Source: Gemmatimonadota bacterium (GTDB lineage: Bacteria > Gemmatimonadota > Gemmatimonadetes > Longimicrobiales > Gaopeijiaceae). Taken from it: DNA of 12,883 bases. Below are positions 1-6,991 of this stretch, piece after piece. A program made the translations under genes and the position numbers. Positions within the stretch are counted from its first letter, which is position 1; each line of letters starts with the position of its first letter. The notes under the pieces are model-generated. The model made no database searches. It saw only the letters and a program-made list of their open reading frames with translations, and was not told where the DNA came from. The stretch is from contig JAUQOX010000065.1 in assembly GCA_030550695.1 (NCBI GenBank), positions 1-12,883 of the forward strand, in the 5' to 3' direction.

Positions 1-173
1 TGGAGAAGGTGTTCTTGCCTTTCTTCACCACCAAGGAGCCGGGCAAAGGCACCGGGCTCGGCTTGAGCGTAAGCTATTCCATCATCCAGAACTTCGGCGG
101 AGCTTTCTACGTGGACAGCGCTCCCGGAAAAGGCAGCGTCTTCACGGTGGAGCTTCCTATCAGCAACTCCTGA
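1..173 (+). CDS. Sensor histidine kinase, C-terminal end (partial)
   Basis: The window opens inside a gene whose reading frame starts at base 3 and ends with TGA at 171-173. The visible 56 residues carry the F-box-like FFTTK and the ATP-lid G2 box GTGLGLS, followed by the closing beta strands of a HATPase_c domain (GGAFYVDS, GKGSVFTVELP). This is the standard C-terminus of a two-component histidine kinase that autophosphorylates on His and passes the phosphate to an Asp in receiver domains. The sensor, dimerisation and N-box parts lie outside the window, so the input signal and membrane topology cannot be judged. Two genes with intact receiver domains follow on the same strand and are its obvious candidate partners. 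The CBS-protein gene begins 25 bases after the stop, which suggests one operon. Confidence 0.93.
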   Translation, partial: EKVFLPFFTTKEPGKGTGLGLSVSYSIIQNFGGAFYVDSAPGKGSVFTVELPISNS

Positions 174-198
174 TTCCACGGGAAGGGAGACGGTGGCC

Positions 199-753
199 AT
201 GCCTGCCCGATATGTCCGAGACCTCATGCTGCCTCTTTCCGAGTATGCGGTGGTGGACGAAGAGGCCACCATCGCCGACGCCCTGGCGAAACTCCAGGAA
301 GCTGTGAAGAGGCTGCCGCCCGGCCGGCAACCTCACCAAGCCGTCCTGGTGCGGAACCGGCGGGGCGAGATCATCGGAAAGGTCCACTACTTCGCCTTTC
401 TCCGCGCCCTGGTTCCCGAACGGAAGAGCATGGGAAGCCTGGGAGTTCTCGAGCGGGCAGGAGTGGGCGATGACCTGCGCGACACCTCCATGCAGTTGCT
501 GGATCTCCTCACCGGAGATTTGGTCAACCTCTGCGAACGGGCGAAACACGTCCAGGTGAGGGATGTCTATACCTCAGCCACAGTAAGCATTCAGGAAGAC
601 GCGCCTCTCTCCGACGCCATCCGCATGTTCGTGTCCCATCAGACCCTTTCCCTGCTGGTGCGCAGGAGGGAGGAAACCGTAGGGATCCTCAGGCTTTCCG
701 ACCTCTTCCAAGAACTTTCCCGACAGATCCTCGAAGGGACCTGCCCGGAATGA
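199..753 (+). CDS. Twin CBS-domain protein
   Basis: This 184-residue soluble protein has two CBS modules, roughly residues 4-72 (YVRDLM, then HQAVLVRNRRGEIIGKVHYF) and 118-175 (VQVRDVYT, then TLSLLVRRREETVGILRLSDLF). They are separated by a helical stretch at about 73-117. CBS pairs (Bateman modules) usually bind adenine nucleotides or related ligands and regulate partner proteins. No catalytic domain is attached. The AGGGAG at 184-189 sits 9 bases before ATG 199 but only 3 before an in-frame GTG at 193, so ATG 199 is preferred. It lies between a histidine kinase and a receiver-transporter fusion. I infer a ligand-sensing accessory role for the kinase or transporter, but the ligand is unknown. 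Confidence 0.85.
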   Translation: MPARYVRDLMLPLSEYAVVDEEATIADALAKLQEAVKRLPPGRQPHQAVLVRNRRGEIIGKVHYFAFLRALVPERKSMGSLGVLERAGVGDDLRDTSMQLLDLLTGDLVNLCERAKHVQVRDVYTSATVSIQEDAPLSDAIRMFVSHQTLSLLVRRREETVGILRLSDLFQELSRQILEGTCPE

Positions 754-772
754 CCTCTACGAGGGAGCCCCC

Positions 773-2836
773 ATGTCCAAGATCCTCCTGGTAGACGACG
801 AGGAACGCTTCCGCACCACCCTAGCCAAACGCCTTCAGGCACGGGGTTATGAGGTGGTGGATGTGGACAATGGCGAGGAGGCGGTCAGGCGGGTACGCCT
901 GGACAGTGAAATCGACATCGCCGTTCTCGACCTCAAGATGCCCGGCATGGACGGGATCCAGACCCTGAAGGAAATGCGGGCCTTCAACCCGGCCATCCAA
1001 GCCATCATGCTCACCGGGCACGGCAGCCTGGAGTCGGCGAAAGAGGCCGGCCGGCTGGAGGCTTTCAAGTACCTGCAGAAACCGTGCGATGTGGAGGAGC
1101 TGATCGCCGTTCTGAAGGAAGCTCAAGAGCAGGTCAGGTATGCCAAGGCCCGCCACGAGATGGCCTACCATCCCAAGGAATCCCGGTCCATCTGGCGATG
1201 GCTGGTGGGCACCCACAATTCCCGCCCCCTCTTCATCCTTGTGGGTCTGCTCCTCTTCTTGGCTATCACCCTGCCCCCTCCGCCGGCTCGGATGCTGGAA
1301 CTGCTGGACTTTCCCAAAAGCCCTCCCGAAGTGGCCGCCCAGCGCCCCGACCCCATCCTGGGTTTCGCCTCCTACCGGGAAATGACTCCCGGACAGAACA
1401 TCGCGACGTTTTACTCCAAGAAGTACAAGCTGGAGAAGGAGGTTACCCAGCCCGACGGGTCGGTGGCCAAGAGGCCCCTCACGGCCCGGGAAGCGGCGGA
1501 CCGGGCTCAGGTCATTCTCGGCGTGCTGGTGGTCTCGGCTCTTTTCTGGGCCACGGGGGCGGTACCGGTGGGGGTCACGGCCCTCTTCGTTGCGGCCAGT
1601 CTCTACTTCTTCGGGATCTTCAAGCCCGACGGTGTGGCTCAAGCCTTCGCCAAGGACTCCCCGCTCTTCATTTTCGGGGTCCTGGCCTTCTCCAAGGCGA
1701 TCACCAAGACGGGACTGGATCGCCGGATCGGGTTGTTGATTTTGGCACCCGCCCGCAATCTCACCCTCCATCTTTTGATCTTCCTCCCTCTGTTCTCCTT
1801 GTCGTGCTCCTTCCTGTCGGAGCACGCCATGGTGGCCTTCACCATGCCCCTCTTCGTCATGGTGTACGCCAGCACCATGAGAAGCACGGGGCTCCGCAGC
1901 GACCGCATGCTCATGGTGGTCCTGGCCCTCTCTCTATGCTTCGCCGCCAACGCAGGGGGGCCGGGTTCTCCCGCGGCGGGGGGTCGGAACGCCATCATGA
2001 TCGGGATCCTGGCCGACTACGGGCTTCCACCCACCTTCGGGCAGTGGATGGCCTACGGCATGCCTCTGGTACCCCTCACGTCGGTTCTCATCGGCCTGTA
2101 CTTCCTCCTGGTGGTGCGGCGGAAGATGAAGGTCAAGGACGTGAACATGGCGGCCGAAATCCGGAGGGCCGCGGAAAAGATCGGTCCGGTGACCCGAAAC
2201 GAGATCATCACGGGGATCGTGTTGGCGGGGGTGATCTTCCTGTGGATTACCGCCTCGGACGCTTTGGGGCTCGGCGGCCCGGTGATCCTGGGTGTGGTGC
2301 TCCTCAACGTGTTCCGGATTCTCCCCTGGCGTGACATTCAGAGCATCCACTGGGAAGTGGTGTTCCTTTATGCCGGGGCCACGGCCATCGGGGGCGGCCT
2401 CGCCTCCACCGGCGCGGCCCTCTACATGGCCGACGCCTTCGTGAACGCCCTACCCGACTTCATGCGGACGGGCACGTGGTTGGCGATCACCTCCAGCGTT
2501 TTCACCGGCGTGGTCACCAACTTCATGAGCGACGGGGCCACCGTGGCGGCCATCGGGCCGGTCACGGTGCCCATGGCGACGGTGGCGGCTGCCCATCCTT
2601 GGATGGTGGGATTCGCCACCGCCTTCGCGTCGTCCTACGCCCACATGCTGATCATCGGCACCCCGTCCAACGCGTTGGCGTTTGCCATGGCCAAGGACCC
2701 TTCCACCGGAGAGCAGTTGGTGACCCTGGGAGACTTTTTCAAACACGGCTTCGTGGCGCTGCTTCTGAGTTTCGTGGCCCTGTGGTTCTGGGCTATCTTA
2801 GGATATTGGGTCTGGCTCGGGTTCCCGGCCATCTAA
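773..2836 (+). CDS. Receiver domain fused to SLC13/DASS-type anion transporter
   Basis: A single uninterrupted 687-residue frame. Residues 1-122 form a complete receiver domain: acidic cluster D8-D9-E10, phosphoacceptor D53 in VLDLKMPGMDG, T81 and K103 before a proline. Residues about 145-687 are a polytopic membrane protein of the divalent anion:Na+ symporter/CitT type (ArsB/NhaD fold). There is a first helix near 152-168, a polar loop of about 75 residues, then many helices. Two family-like hairpin regions occur: FLSEHAM (347-353) with AGGPGSP...GGRNAI (394-408), and TNFMSDGAT (582-590) with IIGTPSNALAF (627-637). The canonical family has SNT where this protein has S349-E350-H351 and S586-D587-G588. 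RBS GAGGGAG precedes ATG 773. An in-frame ATG at 1160 could in principle give a transporter without the receiver, but its RBS is poor. The substrate cannot be named; the fusion implies phosphorylation-dependent control of transport or transporter-dependent control of signalling. Confidence 0.9.
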   Translation: MSKILLVDDEERFRTTLAKRLQARGYEVVDVDNGEEAVRRVRLDSEIDIAVLDLKMPGMDGIQTLKEMRAFNPAIQAIMLTGHGSLESAKEAGRLEAFKYLQKPCDVEELIAVLKEAQEQVRYAKARHEMAYHPKESRSIWRWLVGTHNSRPLFILVGLLLFLAITLPPPPARMLELLDFPKSPPEVAAQRPDPILGFASYREMTPGQNIATFYSKKYKLEKEVTQPDGSVAKRPLTAREAADRAQVILGVLVVSALFWATGAVPVGVTALFVAASLYFFGIFKPDGVAQAFAKDSPLFIFGVLAFSKAITKTGLDRRIGLLILAPARNLTLHLLIFLPLFSLSCSFLSEHAMVAFTMPLFVMVYASTMRSTGLRSDRMLMVVLALSLCFAANAGGPGSPAAGGRNAIMIGILADYGLPPTFGQWMAYGMPLVPLTSVLIGLYFLLVVRRKMKVKDVNMAAEIRRAAEKIGPVTRNEIITGIVLAGVIFLWITASDALGLGGPVILGVVLLNVFRILPWRDIQSIHWEVVFLYAGATAIGGGLASTGAALYMADAFVNALPDFMRTGTWLAITSSVFTGVVTNFMSDGATVAAIGPVTVPMATVAAAHPWMVGFATAFASSYAHMLIIGTPSNALAFAMAKDPSTGEQLVTLGDFFKHGFVALLLSFVALWFWAILGYWVWLGFPAI

Positions 2837-2841
2837 CCCCA

Positions 2842-2857
2842 CGGCCCCGGGGGGCCG
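2842..2857 (+). other. GC-rich hairpin between transporter fusion and response regulator genes
   Basis: CGGCCCC and GGGGCCG form a perfect 7-bp inverted repeat separated by two bases. In practice this would be a 5-6 bp stem with a small loop. It fills most of the 37-base gap between the transporter stop and the next RBS (GGGAGG before ATG 2874). No T-run follows, so it is not a typical intrinsic terminator. It could stabilise or partition the mRNA between a membrane protein and a soluble regulator, or it may be chance in such GC-rich DNA. Confidence 0.35.
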
Positions 2858-2873
2858 GCACCGGGAGGCAACC

Positions 2874-3362
2874 ATGGAACATGTCATTCGGCTTCTCATC
2901 GTGGACGATGAAGTGCGGTTCCTGAACGCCATTGCCCAACGGCTGGCCAAGAGGGGATTTGACGTCCGTACCGCCACCAACGGTGCCGAAGCCCTGGAAC
3001 TGGCCCGGAAGGAGAAGTTCGACATCGCTCTCCTGGACTTGAAAATGCCGGGCATGGACGGCGGACAACTCCTCAAGGCCCTCAAGGATGAGCACCAGTT
3101 TCTGGAAGCGGTGATCCTCACCGGACACGGCTCCCTGGAGAGTGCCGTGGAGCTCACCAAGCTGGGTGCATTTTCCTACCTCCCCAAGCCCTATGAGCTG
3201 GACAAGTTGATCCAGGTGCTCAAGGATGCCTATCAGGCCCGCCTGGAGAAGAAGTTCGCCTCGGACCAGGCCAAACTGGAAAGGATCGTGGCCATGGCCC
3301 AAGGGGAAGGTCCCCTGTCCATTCTCCGGAAGCTCCGGGAGCTGGACGACGAGAGGCGGTAG
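2874..3362 (+). CDS. Stand-alone response regulator (receiver only)
   Basis: 162 residues. Residues 4-122 are a full receiver domain with D11-D12-E13, phosphoacceptor D55 in LLDLKMPGMDG, T83 in LTGHGS and K105 in PKPYEL. The C-terminal 40 residues are charged and predicted helical (ARLEKKF, AKLERIVAMA), ending in PLSILRKLRELDDERR. No DNA-binding or enzymatic output domain is present, so it probably acts by protein contact, as a phosphate shuttle or sink, or by dimerising through the tail. Its core is closely similar to the receiver of the upstream transporter fusion (shared LDLKMPGMDG and LTGHGSLESA), suggesting duplication and a shared kinase. GGGAGG sits 6 bases before the ATG. Confidence 0.92.
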   Translation: MEHVIRLLIVDDEVRFLNAIAQRLAKRGFDVRTATNGAEALELARKEKFDIALLDLKMPGMDGGQLLKALKDEHQFLEAVILTGHGSLESAVELTKLGAFSYLPKPYELDKLIQVLKDAYQARLEKKFASDQAKLERIVAMAQGEGPLSILRKLRELDDERR

Positions 3363-3383
3363 ACCGCACGGCCTGGGCTCTGC

Positions 3384-3408
3384 CGCCTCGAGGGCGCCTT
3401 CCTTTTTC
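3384..3408 (+). terminator. Possible weak intrinsic terminator or attenuator
   Basis: In the 80-base gap between the receiver gene and the HTH gene, CGCC and GGCG (3384-3396) can pair around a 5-base loop and are followed by a pyrimidine tract containing five T (CTTCCTTTTTCC). The stem is short and the T-tract is interrupted, so this is at best a partial terminator that could lower expression of the downstream regulator. It may be nothing. Confidence 0.25.
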
Positions 3409-3442
3409 CGAGGGATTCCTGGAAGGAAAGGACCGCAGCGCC

Positions 3443-4237
3443 ATGCCGACGCCGCTTCGCGAATTCCTCACCACCGGCCAGGCCGCGAAGCTGTGCTCCG
3501 TGACCCCTGACACCGTCCTGAAGTGGATCAAGCGGGGCAAGATTCCGGCCATCCGCACCGCCGGCGGCCATTACCGGATTTCACGCCAGGACTTGCGTCC
3601 TTTTCTGGCTTGTCGGTCTTCCCCCGCGACCGACGCAGGCGCCCTGCCGCCTGCCGACCCCCATCGCACGGCCCTGCGGCAGACCTCGGAACCGGAAACA
3701 GGCTGTTGGGAGGTGATGGCGGCGGAGAGCGGTAAGATTCTGGGCGCCTGCAAGCAGTGCGTGGTGTACCGGGTCCGGGCCACCCGTTGCTTCCTTTTGG
3801 CGGGCATGGTGACCGTGGAGGGCCACGCCCGCCTCTTCTGCCGCGGGTCCTGCCTGGAGTGCGCCTATTACCGGCGGGTCATGGACACCCTCCAGCAGGT
3901 TCTTGTCATCACCGCCGATCCGGAACTGGTGGCCAGGCTGGAGGGTTACGGCGACAACGGATTCGTCGTGCGCGTCGCTCGGAACGGCTACGAAGCCTCG
4001 GCCATGCTGGAGCAGTGCCGGCCAGCCGCTATCCTCCTGGACATCGAGGGAATCCCCGATGGGGGGCAGGCCTTGCTGGACTCCATGGCAGCGGATCCCC
4101 GCATTGCCGGGGTACCGGTAACCCTGGCCGTTCCCCCCTACCCCTCGCTTCAGCTTGCCCGGAAGCACCCCATTGTCAGGGGGATCGTGGAAAAGCCCCA
4201 CATCTGCCGAGACCTCTCCCTGCTCATGACCGGGTGA
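3443..4237 (+). CDS. HTH (excisionase/MerR-type) regulator with Cys-rich 'two-CW'-like segment and degenerate receiver
   Basis: 264 residues in three parts. Residues 8-56 are a HTH_17/excisionase-type DNA-binding fold (FLTTGQAAKLCSVTPDTVLK, then RGKIPAIRTAGGHYRIS). After a Pro/Ala-rich linker, residues 88-143 hold seven cysteines (C88, C103, C106, C116, C133, C137, C140) beginning CWE and ending CLECAYY. This recalls the 'two-CW' Cys-rich domain of deltaproteobacterial proteins and could bind zinc or another metal. Residues 152-262 resemble a receiver: phosphoacceptor-position D200 (LLDIEG) and K251 (VEKPH) are kept. The acidic pair is reduced to D159 and the Thr/Ser switch position is Ala/Val, so phosphorylation is doubtful. 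Probably the transcriptional output of the operon, perhaps redox- or metal-responsive. It lies 80 bases after the receiver gene and converges with the electron-transfer operon 23 bases away. Confidence 0.82.
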   Translation: MPTPLREFLTTGQAAKLCSVTPDTVLKWIKRGKIPAIRTAGGHYRISRQDLRPFLACRSSPATDAGALPPADPHRTALRQTSEPETGCWEVMAAESGKILGACKQCVVYRVRATRCFLLAGMVTVEGHARLFCRGSCLECAYYRRVMDTLQQVLVITADPELVARLEGYGDNGFVVRVARNGYEASAMLEQCRPAAILLDIEGIPDGGQALLDSMAADPRIAGVPVTLAVPPYPSLQLARKHPIVRGIVEKPHICRDLSLLMTG

Positions 4238-4260
4238 GGGGTCATTCCGCCCCCAAACCC

Positions 4261-5910
4261 CTAGTGGGGCTCCCACTTGATGAAAGGTTCCTTGATGTCC
4301 ACCATGGCGTTCACGATCAGTTCCACCAGCCCGCCATAGGTGATGCCGCTCTTTTCCAAGGCTCCGTAGAACTGCAGGAGGTCCCGAATCTGACCCTTGC
4401 AGTTGGAGCAAGGAGCGCAGACGTATTTCTTGACCTCGGGACCCGGTTGATCGGCGAAAGCATCCAGGATCTGTTTGAACTTCATCCGGCTGGCCACGTT
4501 GATGCGCCAGTCGGTGAAGTTGTACGGGCTCATGACCGCAAACCCGCTCCCCCCGCCGCAGCAGTAGTTCTCGACGCCGTGGGGCGTCATCTCTCGGAAC
4601 TGCGGACACAGGTATCGGAGGATCCGCCGCTGGGGCTCTACGATCCCCAGGTTCCGCACGATGTTGCAGGGGTCGTGCAGGGTCACGGGAAAGTCGTTCT
4701 TGGAGGGGTCGAATCGGATCTTTCCGCTGAAGACGATTTCTTCCAGGAGGGTCAAGAAGCTCACCCGGGGAGGACCGTCGGCGCCGACGACGCGGTCGGC
4801 CACGGTGATCATGGCCTTATGCTCGTGGCCGCATTCGCCCATGACGATCTTCTTGACTTTGAGCTTCTTGGCGATCTCGATGTGTTTGAGCGCAATGCGG
4901 GCAAGCTGCACGTCGTCATAGAAAAGGCCGTAGTTGACGCCGTCGTATCCCACCTGTTCCGACGACAGCGTCCAGTCGATCCCTGCCGCATTGAGAATGA
5001 TGGCGAAGGCCCCGGGGTTCTCCGGCCAGGCCAGCATTTCTCCGGCGTTGTGGATGAGGAGAACTTCGGCTCCTTCCTTGTCGAAGGGGCTGTCTGCCGG
5101 GAACCCGGTGATTTCCTCCATGTCCTCGGCAATGAACTCCACATTGTCTTTGACCACAACGGGGTTCATGCCGGTGGAGGAACCCACCTCCAGCTGCAGG
5201 ACCGTGCCTTTCTCGTGGAGTTCCCTGGGGGCCCAGCCCAATTCCTGGCTGAAGAGCTTGCGGATCTCGTGGGCGATAAGGCCATTGTCCACCCCGATGG
5301 GGCAGGTCTGGGCGCATCGCCTGCACAAGTTGCAGCGATAAGCCAGCTCATAGAGACGGGTGATGGTGTCCCAGTTCAGATCCACGTCGGCTCCCGTGAA
5401 AGGAGCCAGGAGCCTCCCGCCCGGTTTCACGTACTTCTTGACCAGGCGCCGGAAAACCTCCGAGCGATAGGTGGGACGATACAGCTCTTTCTGCTTGTTG
5501 GTGGCCAGGAACACGTGGCAAGCGTCGGCACAGGTCTGGCAGCCCACACAGTATTCGATGGAAAGGACCAGCGGCTGCAGGAACTCCCAGTTGTTCTCTC
5601 GGGAAAGAAGCTTCTTCAGCCCCTCCACGAACTGATCCACGTACTTCTTCTCTTCTTCGGGAGTCTGGGGGTTGGGGAGCTTCGTGGTGGCGATCCCGTC
5701 CAGCGTACAGACGGCGTTGGCCCTGGCCTCGGCCGACAGCTCCTTCCAACCGGGCTGTTCCTCCACCTTGTCGTAGGGAGGTGGAAGGGGGAAGAGATCG
5801 TCAGGACCGATGGGATCCACCACCTTCAGGTCCCGCCGAGCCAGATCTTTGACCCTTACCTTCTTCTTCTTTCCTTCGGTCTTTTCGCTGGTGTGCGCCT
5901 GCTGGCTCAT
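4261..5910 (-). CDS. DsrK/HdrD/TmcB-like iron-sulfur oxidoreductase subunit
   Basis: 549 residues. A basic N-terminus precedes two ferredoxin-type [4Fe-4S] motifs: C121-x2-C124-x2-C127-x3-C131 and C193-x2-C196-x2-C199-x3-C203-P. The second half is a CCG-type region. One full cysteine set is visible: C415 (HDPCN), C450-C451-G (CCGGGSG), C498-x2-C501 and C504. This matches the non-cubane-type cluster site of HdrB/HdrD and DsrK. The N-terminal CCG repeat is degenerate, with only C360 in GECGHEHK, as in DsrK-like proteins. It probably moves electrons between a membrane cytochrome and a cytoplasmic disulfide or sulfur carrier. The start at 5910 is set by GGAGGG (5920-5925) 9 bases upstream and by the ATGA overlap with the membrane subunit. 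The frame is open further upstream, but that would run into the preceding gene. DsrK, TmcB and other HdrD homologues cannot be told apart here. Confidence 0.88.
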   Translation of the reverse strand: MSQQAHTSEKTEGKKKKVRVKDLARRDLKVVDPIGPDDLFPLPPPYDKVEEQPGWKELSAEARANAVCTLDGIATTKLPNPQTPEEEKKYVDQFVEGLKKLLSRENNWEFLQPLVLSIEYCVGCQTCADACHVFLATNKQKELYRPTYRSEVFRRLVKKYVKPGGRLLAPFTGADVDLNWDTITRLYELAYRCNLCRRCAQTCPIGVDNGLIAHEIRKLFSQELGWAPRELHEKGTVLQLEVGSSTGMNPVVVKDNVEFIAEDMEEITGFPADSPFDKEGAEVLLIHNAGEMLAWPENPGAFAIILNAAGIDWTLSSEQVGYDGVNYGLFYDDVQLARIALKHIEIAKKLKVKKIVMGECGHEHKAMITVADRVVGADGPPRVSFLTLLEEIVFSGKIRFDPSKNDFPVTLHDPCNIVRNLGIVEPQRRILRYLCPQFREMTPHGVENYCCGGGSGFAVMSPYNFTDWRINVASRMKFKQILDAFADQPGPEVKKYVCAPCSNCKGQIRDLLQFYGALEKSGITYGGLVELIVNAMVDIKEPFIKWEPH

Positions 5911-6836
5911 TTCGTCGTTCCCTCCGGCCGCGGAGTTTCCGTGGCGATCTCCACCCAGGTCTTCCGTCCATCCGCCCCCACATGGGGAGCGGCCCAACTG
6001 ACCGGCTGGTAGAGAAGCTTTTTCAGCTCTCGGTCCAGTTTGCTCCCAGGCGTGACCGGCTCGTCATCCCAGCGCACCTTGTGGTAGGTGAAGTACTTGG
6101 CCACGAAGTGCATCATCTGGGTGAACGGCAGGTAAGCCAGGAAGACCCCGGCCACGAGGGCATGGACGGCCATGGCCCCCCGAAAGCTTCCCCCCAGCTC
6201 GGCTGTGAACAGGGCGGTGACATAAGCCAGGAGTTCCCGAGAAAAGACCGGGGAACTCACAAGGGCCCAAAGCCCCGACCCGAAGAGCGCCAGGAGAAGG
6301 ATGAGGTTGAAGAAGGTGACGGGGGCCGTGGAGTTGGCCATGTCCCGATCGGCCAGGCGGGTGGCGAAGAGGCCTACGGCTCCCACGGCCCCCAGGAGGT
6401 AGCCTGCCCCCGCCAGGACGGGAAGGAGGCGGGTGACGATCCCCCACCCGGGCCCGGAGATCCCCACGGCGTGGGCCAGACCGCCCAGGACCAGGAGAAC
6501 GAAGCATGCCGAGAGTAGGTAGAGGCCCGCATGGAAGGGAAACGAGAACCACCAGAGTCGGCGGTTATGCTCCCATAGGGCCTTCAAGAAGAGGATCTCC
6601 TTTGCCATGTAGGAGATCTCGCTGAGGAGATCCTTCTCTCGAGGTTTCGTCCACCAGTCGGGCTCCTCCAGGTAGGAGCCCCCGTACTCGCTCTTCCCCT
6701 TCTCGTGGGGTACGGGAGCCAGTTCCCAGCGAAGGTGGATGGGCATCTTGGCGAGCTTGGCGGCCCGTACCACGAAGGCCACCACGAACACGGCCAACAG
6801 GGCATAGGAAAGGAGAACGAGGGCAGAGGCAGACAT
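5907..6836 (-). CDS. NarI/DsrM/TmcC-like membrane cytochrome b subunit
   Basis: 309 residues with about five hydrophobic segments (near 5-25, 98-122, 137-160, 172-195 and 220-240) and soluble N-terminal and C-terminal loops. Candidate heme ligands are H90/H102 (FPFHAGLYL) on one side and H225 and H243 (TQMMHF) on the other. The 18-residue spacing of the last pair equals that of the E. coli NarI ligands. Such subunits take electrons from or give them to menaquinone. Its TGA overlaps the ATG of the iron-sulfur gene (ATGA), so the two are translationally coupled and likely form a DsrMK- or TmcBC-like complex. GGGAG (6842-6846) lies 5 bases before ATG 6836; a GTG at 6842 would overlap that site. 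No c-type cytochrome partner is in the window. Confidence 0.85.
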   Translation of the reverse strand: MSASALVLLSYALLAVFVVAFVVRAAKLAKMPIHLRWELAPVPHEKGKSEYGGSYLEEPDWWTKPREKDLLSEISYMAKEILFLKALWEHNRRLWWFSFPFHAGLYLLSACFVLLVLGGLAHAVGISGPGWGIVTRLLPVLAGAGYLLGAVGAVGLFATRLADRDMANSTAPVTFFNLILLLALFGSGLWALVSSPVFSRELLAYVTALFTAELGGSFRGAMAVHALVAGVFLAYLPFTQMMHFVAKYFTYHKVRWDDEPVTPGSKLDRELKKLLYQPVSWAAPHVGADGRKTWVEIATETPRPEGTTK

Positions 6837-6890
6837 GGGCACTCCCGGTACCGCTCCTGACGAGGCGGGATCTCCGTCTCGGAAGAAATC

Positions 6891-6906
6891 CGAAATCGCG
6901 GTTTCG
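6891..6906. promoter_or_regulatory. Imperfect palindrome upstream of the electron-transfer operon
   Basis: CGAAA and TTTCG flank a CGCG core (16 bases in all, one mismatched pair). It lies about 55 bases upstream of the membrane-subunit start, a position suited to an operator or promoter element. With a single copy and a short length, chance is a real possibility. Confidence 0.25.
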
Positions 6907-6991
6907 TCCTGGGGAGGCGCAAGATTCGGGCCAGGTGCCGGAGGCCATCAGGAGCGGAACTCCCTGGAAAAAGAGGCCAAAAGGGGGTGTT

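Noticed and set aside
1160..1162. Internal in-frame ATG giving a receiver-less transporter
   Set aside because: No well-spaced Shine-Dalgarno sequence precedes it, so it is mentioned only as a possibility within the gene entry.
821..1825. 334-codon open frame on the - strand
   Set aside because: It is antisense to the receiver-transporter fusion, and the product is low-complexity and charged.
4238..4275. Bidirectional terminator between the convergent HTH and iron-sulfur genes
   Set aside because: Only a very short CCCC/GGGG pairing is visible and there is no T-tract.
3581..4609. 342-codon open frame on the - strand
   Set aside because: It overlaps the HTH regulator antisense and the end of the DsrK-like gene in another frame, with no recognisable motif.
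3757..6012. Long open frame on the + strand (about 750 codons) across the iron-sulfur gene
   Set aside because: It lies antisense to the clearly recognisable DsrK-like gene and out of frame with the HTH regulator. Its product shows no domain, and long antisense frames are common in GC-rich DNA.
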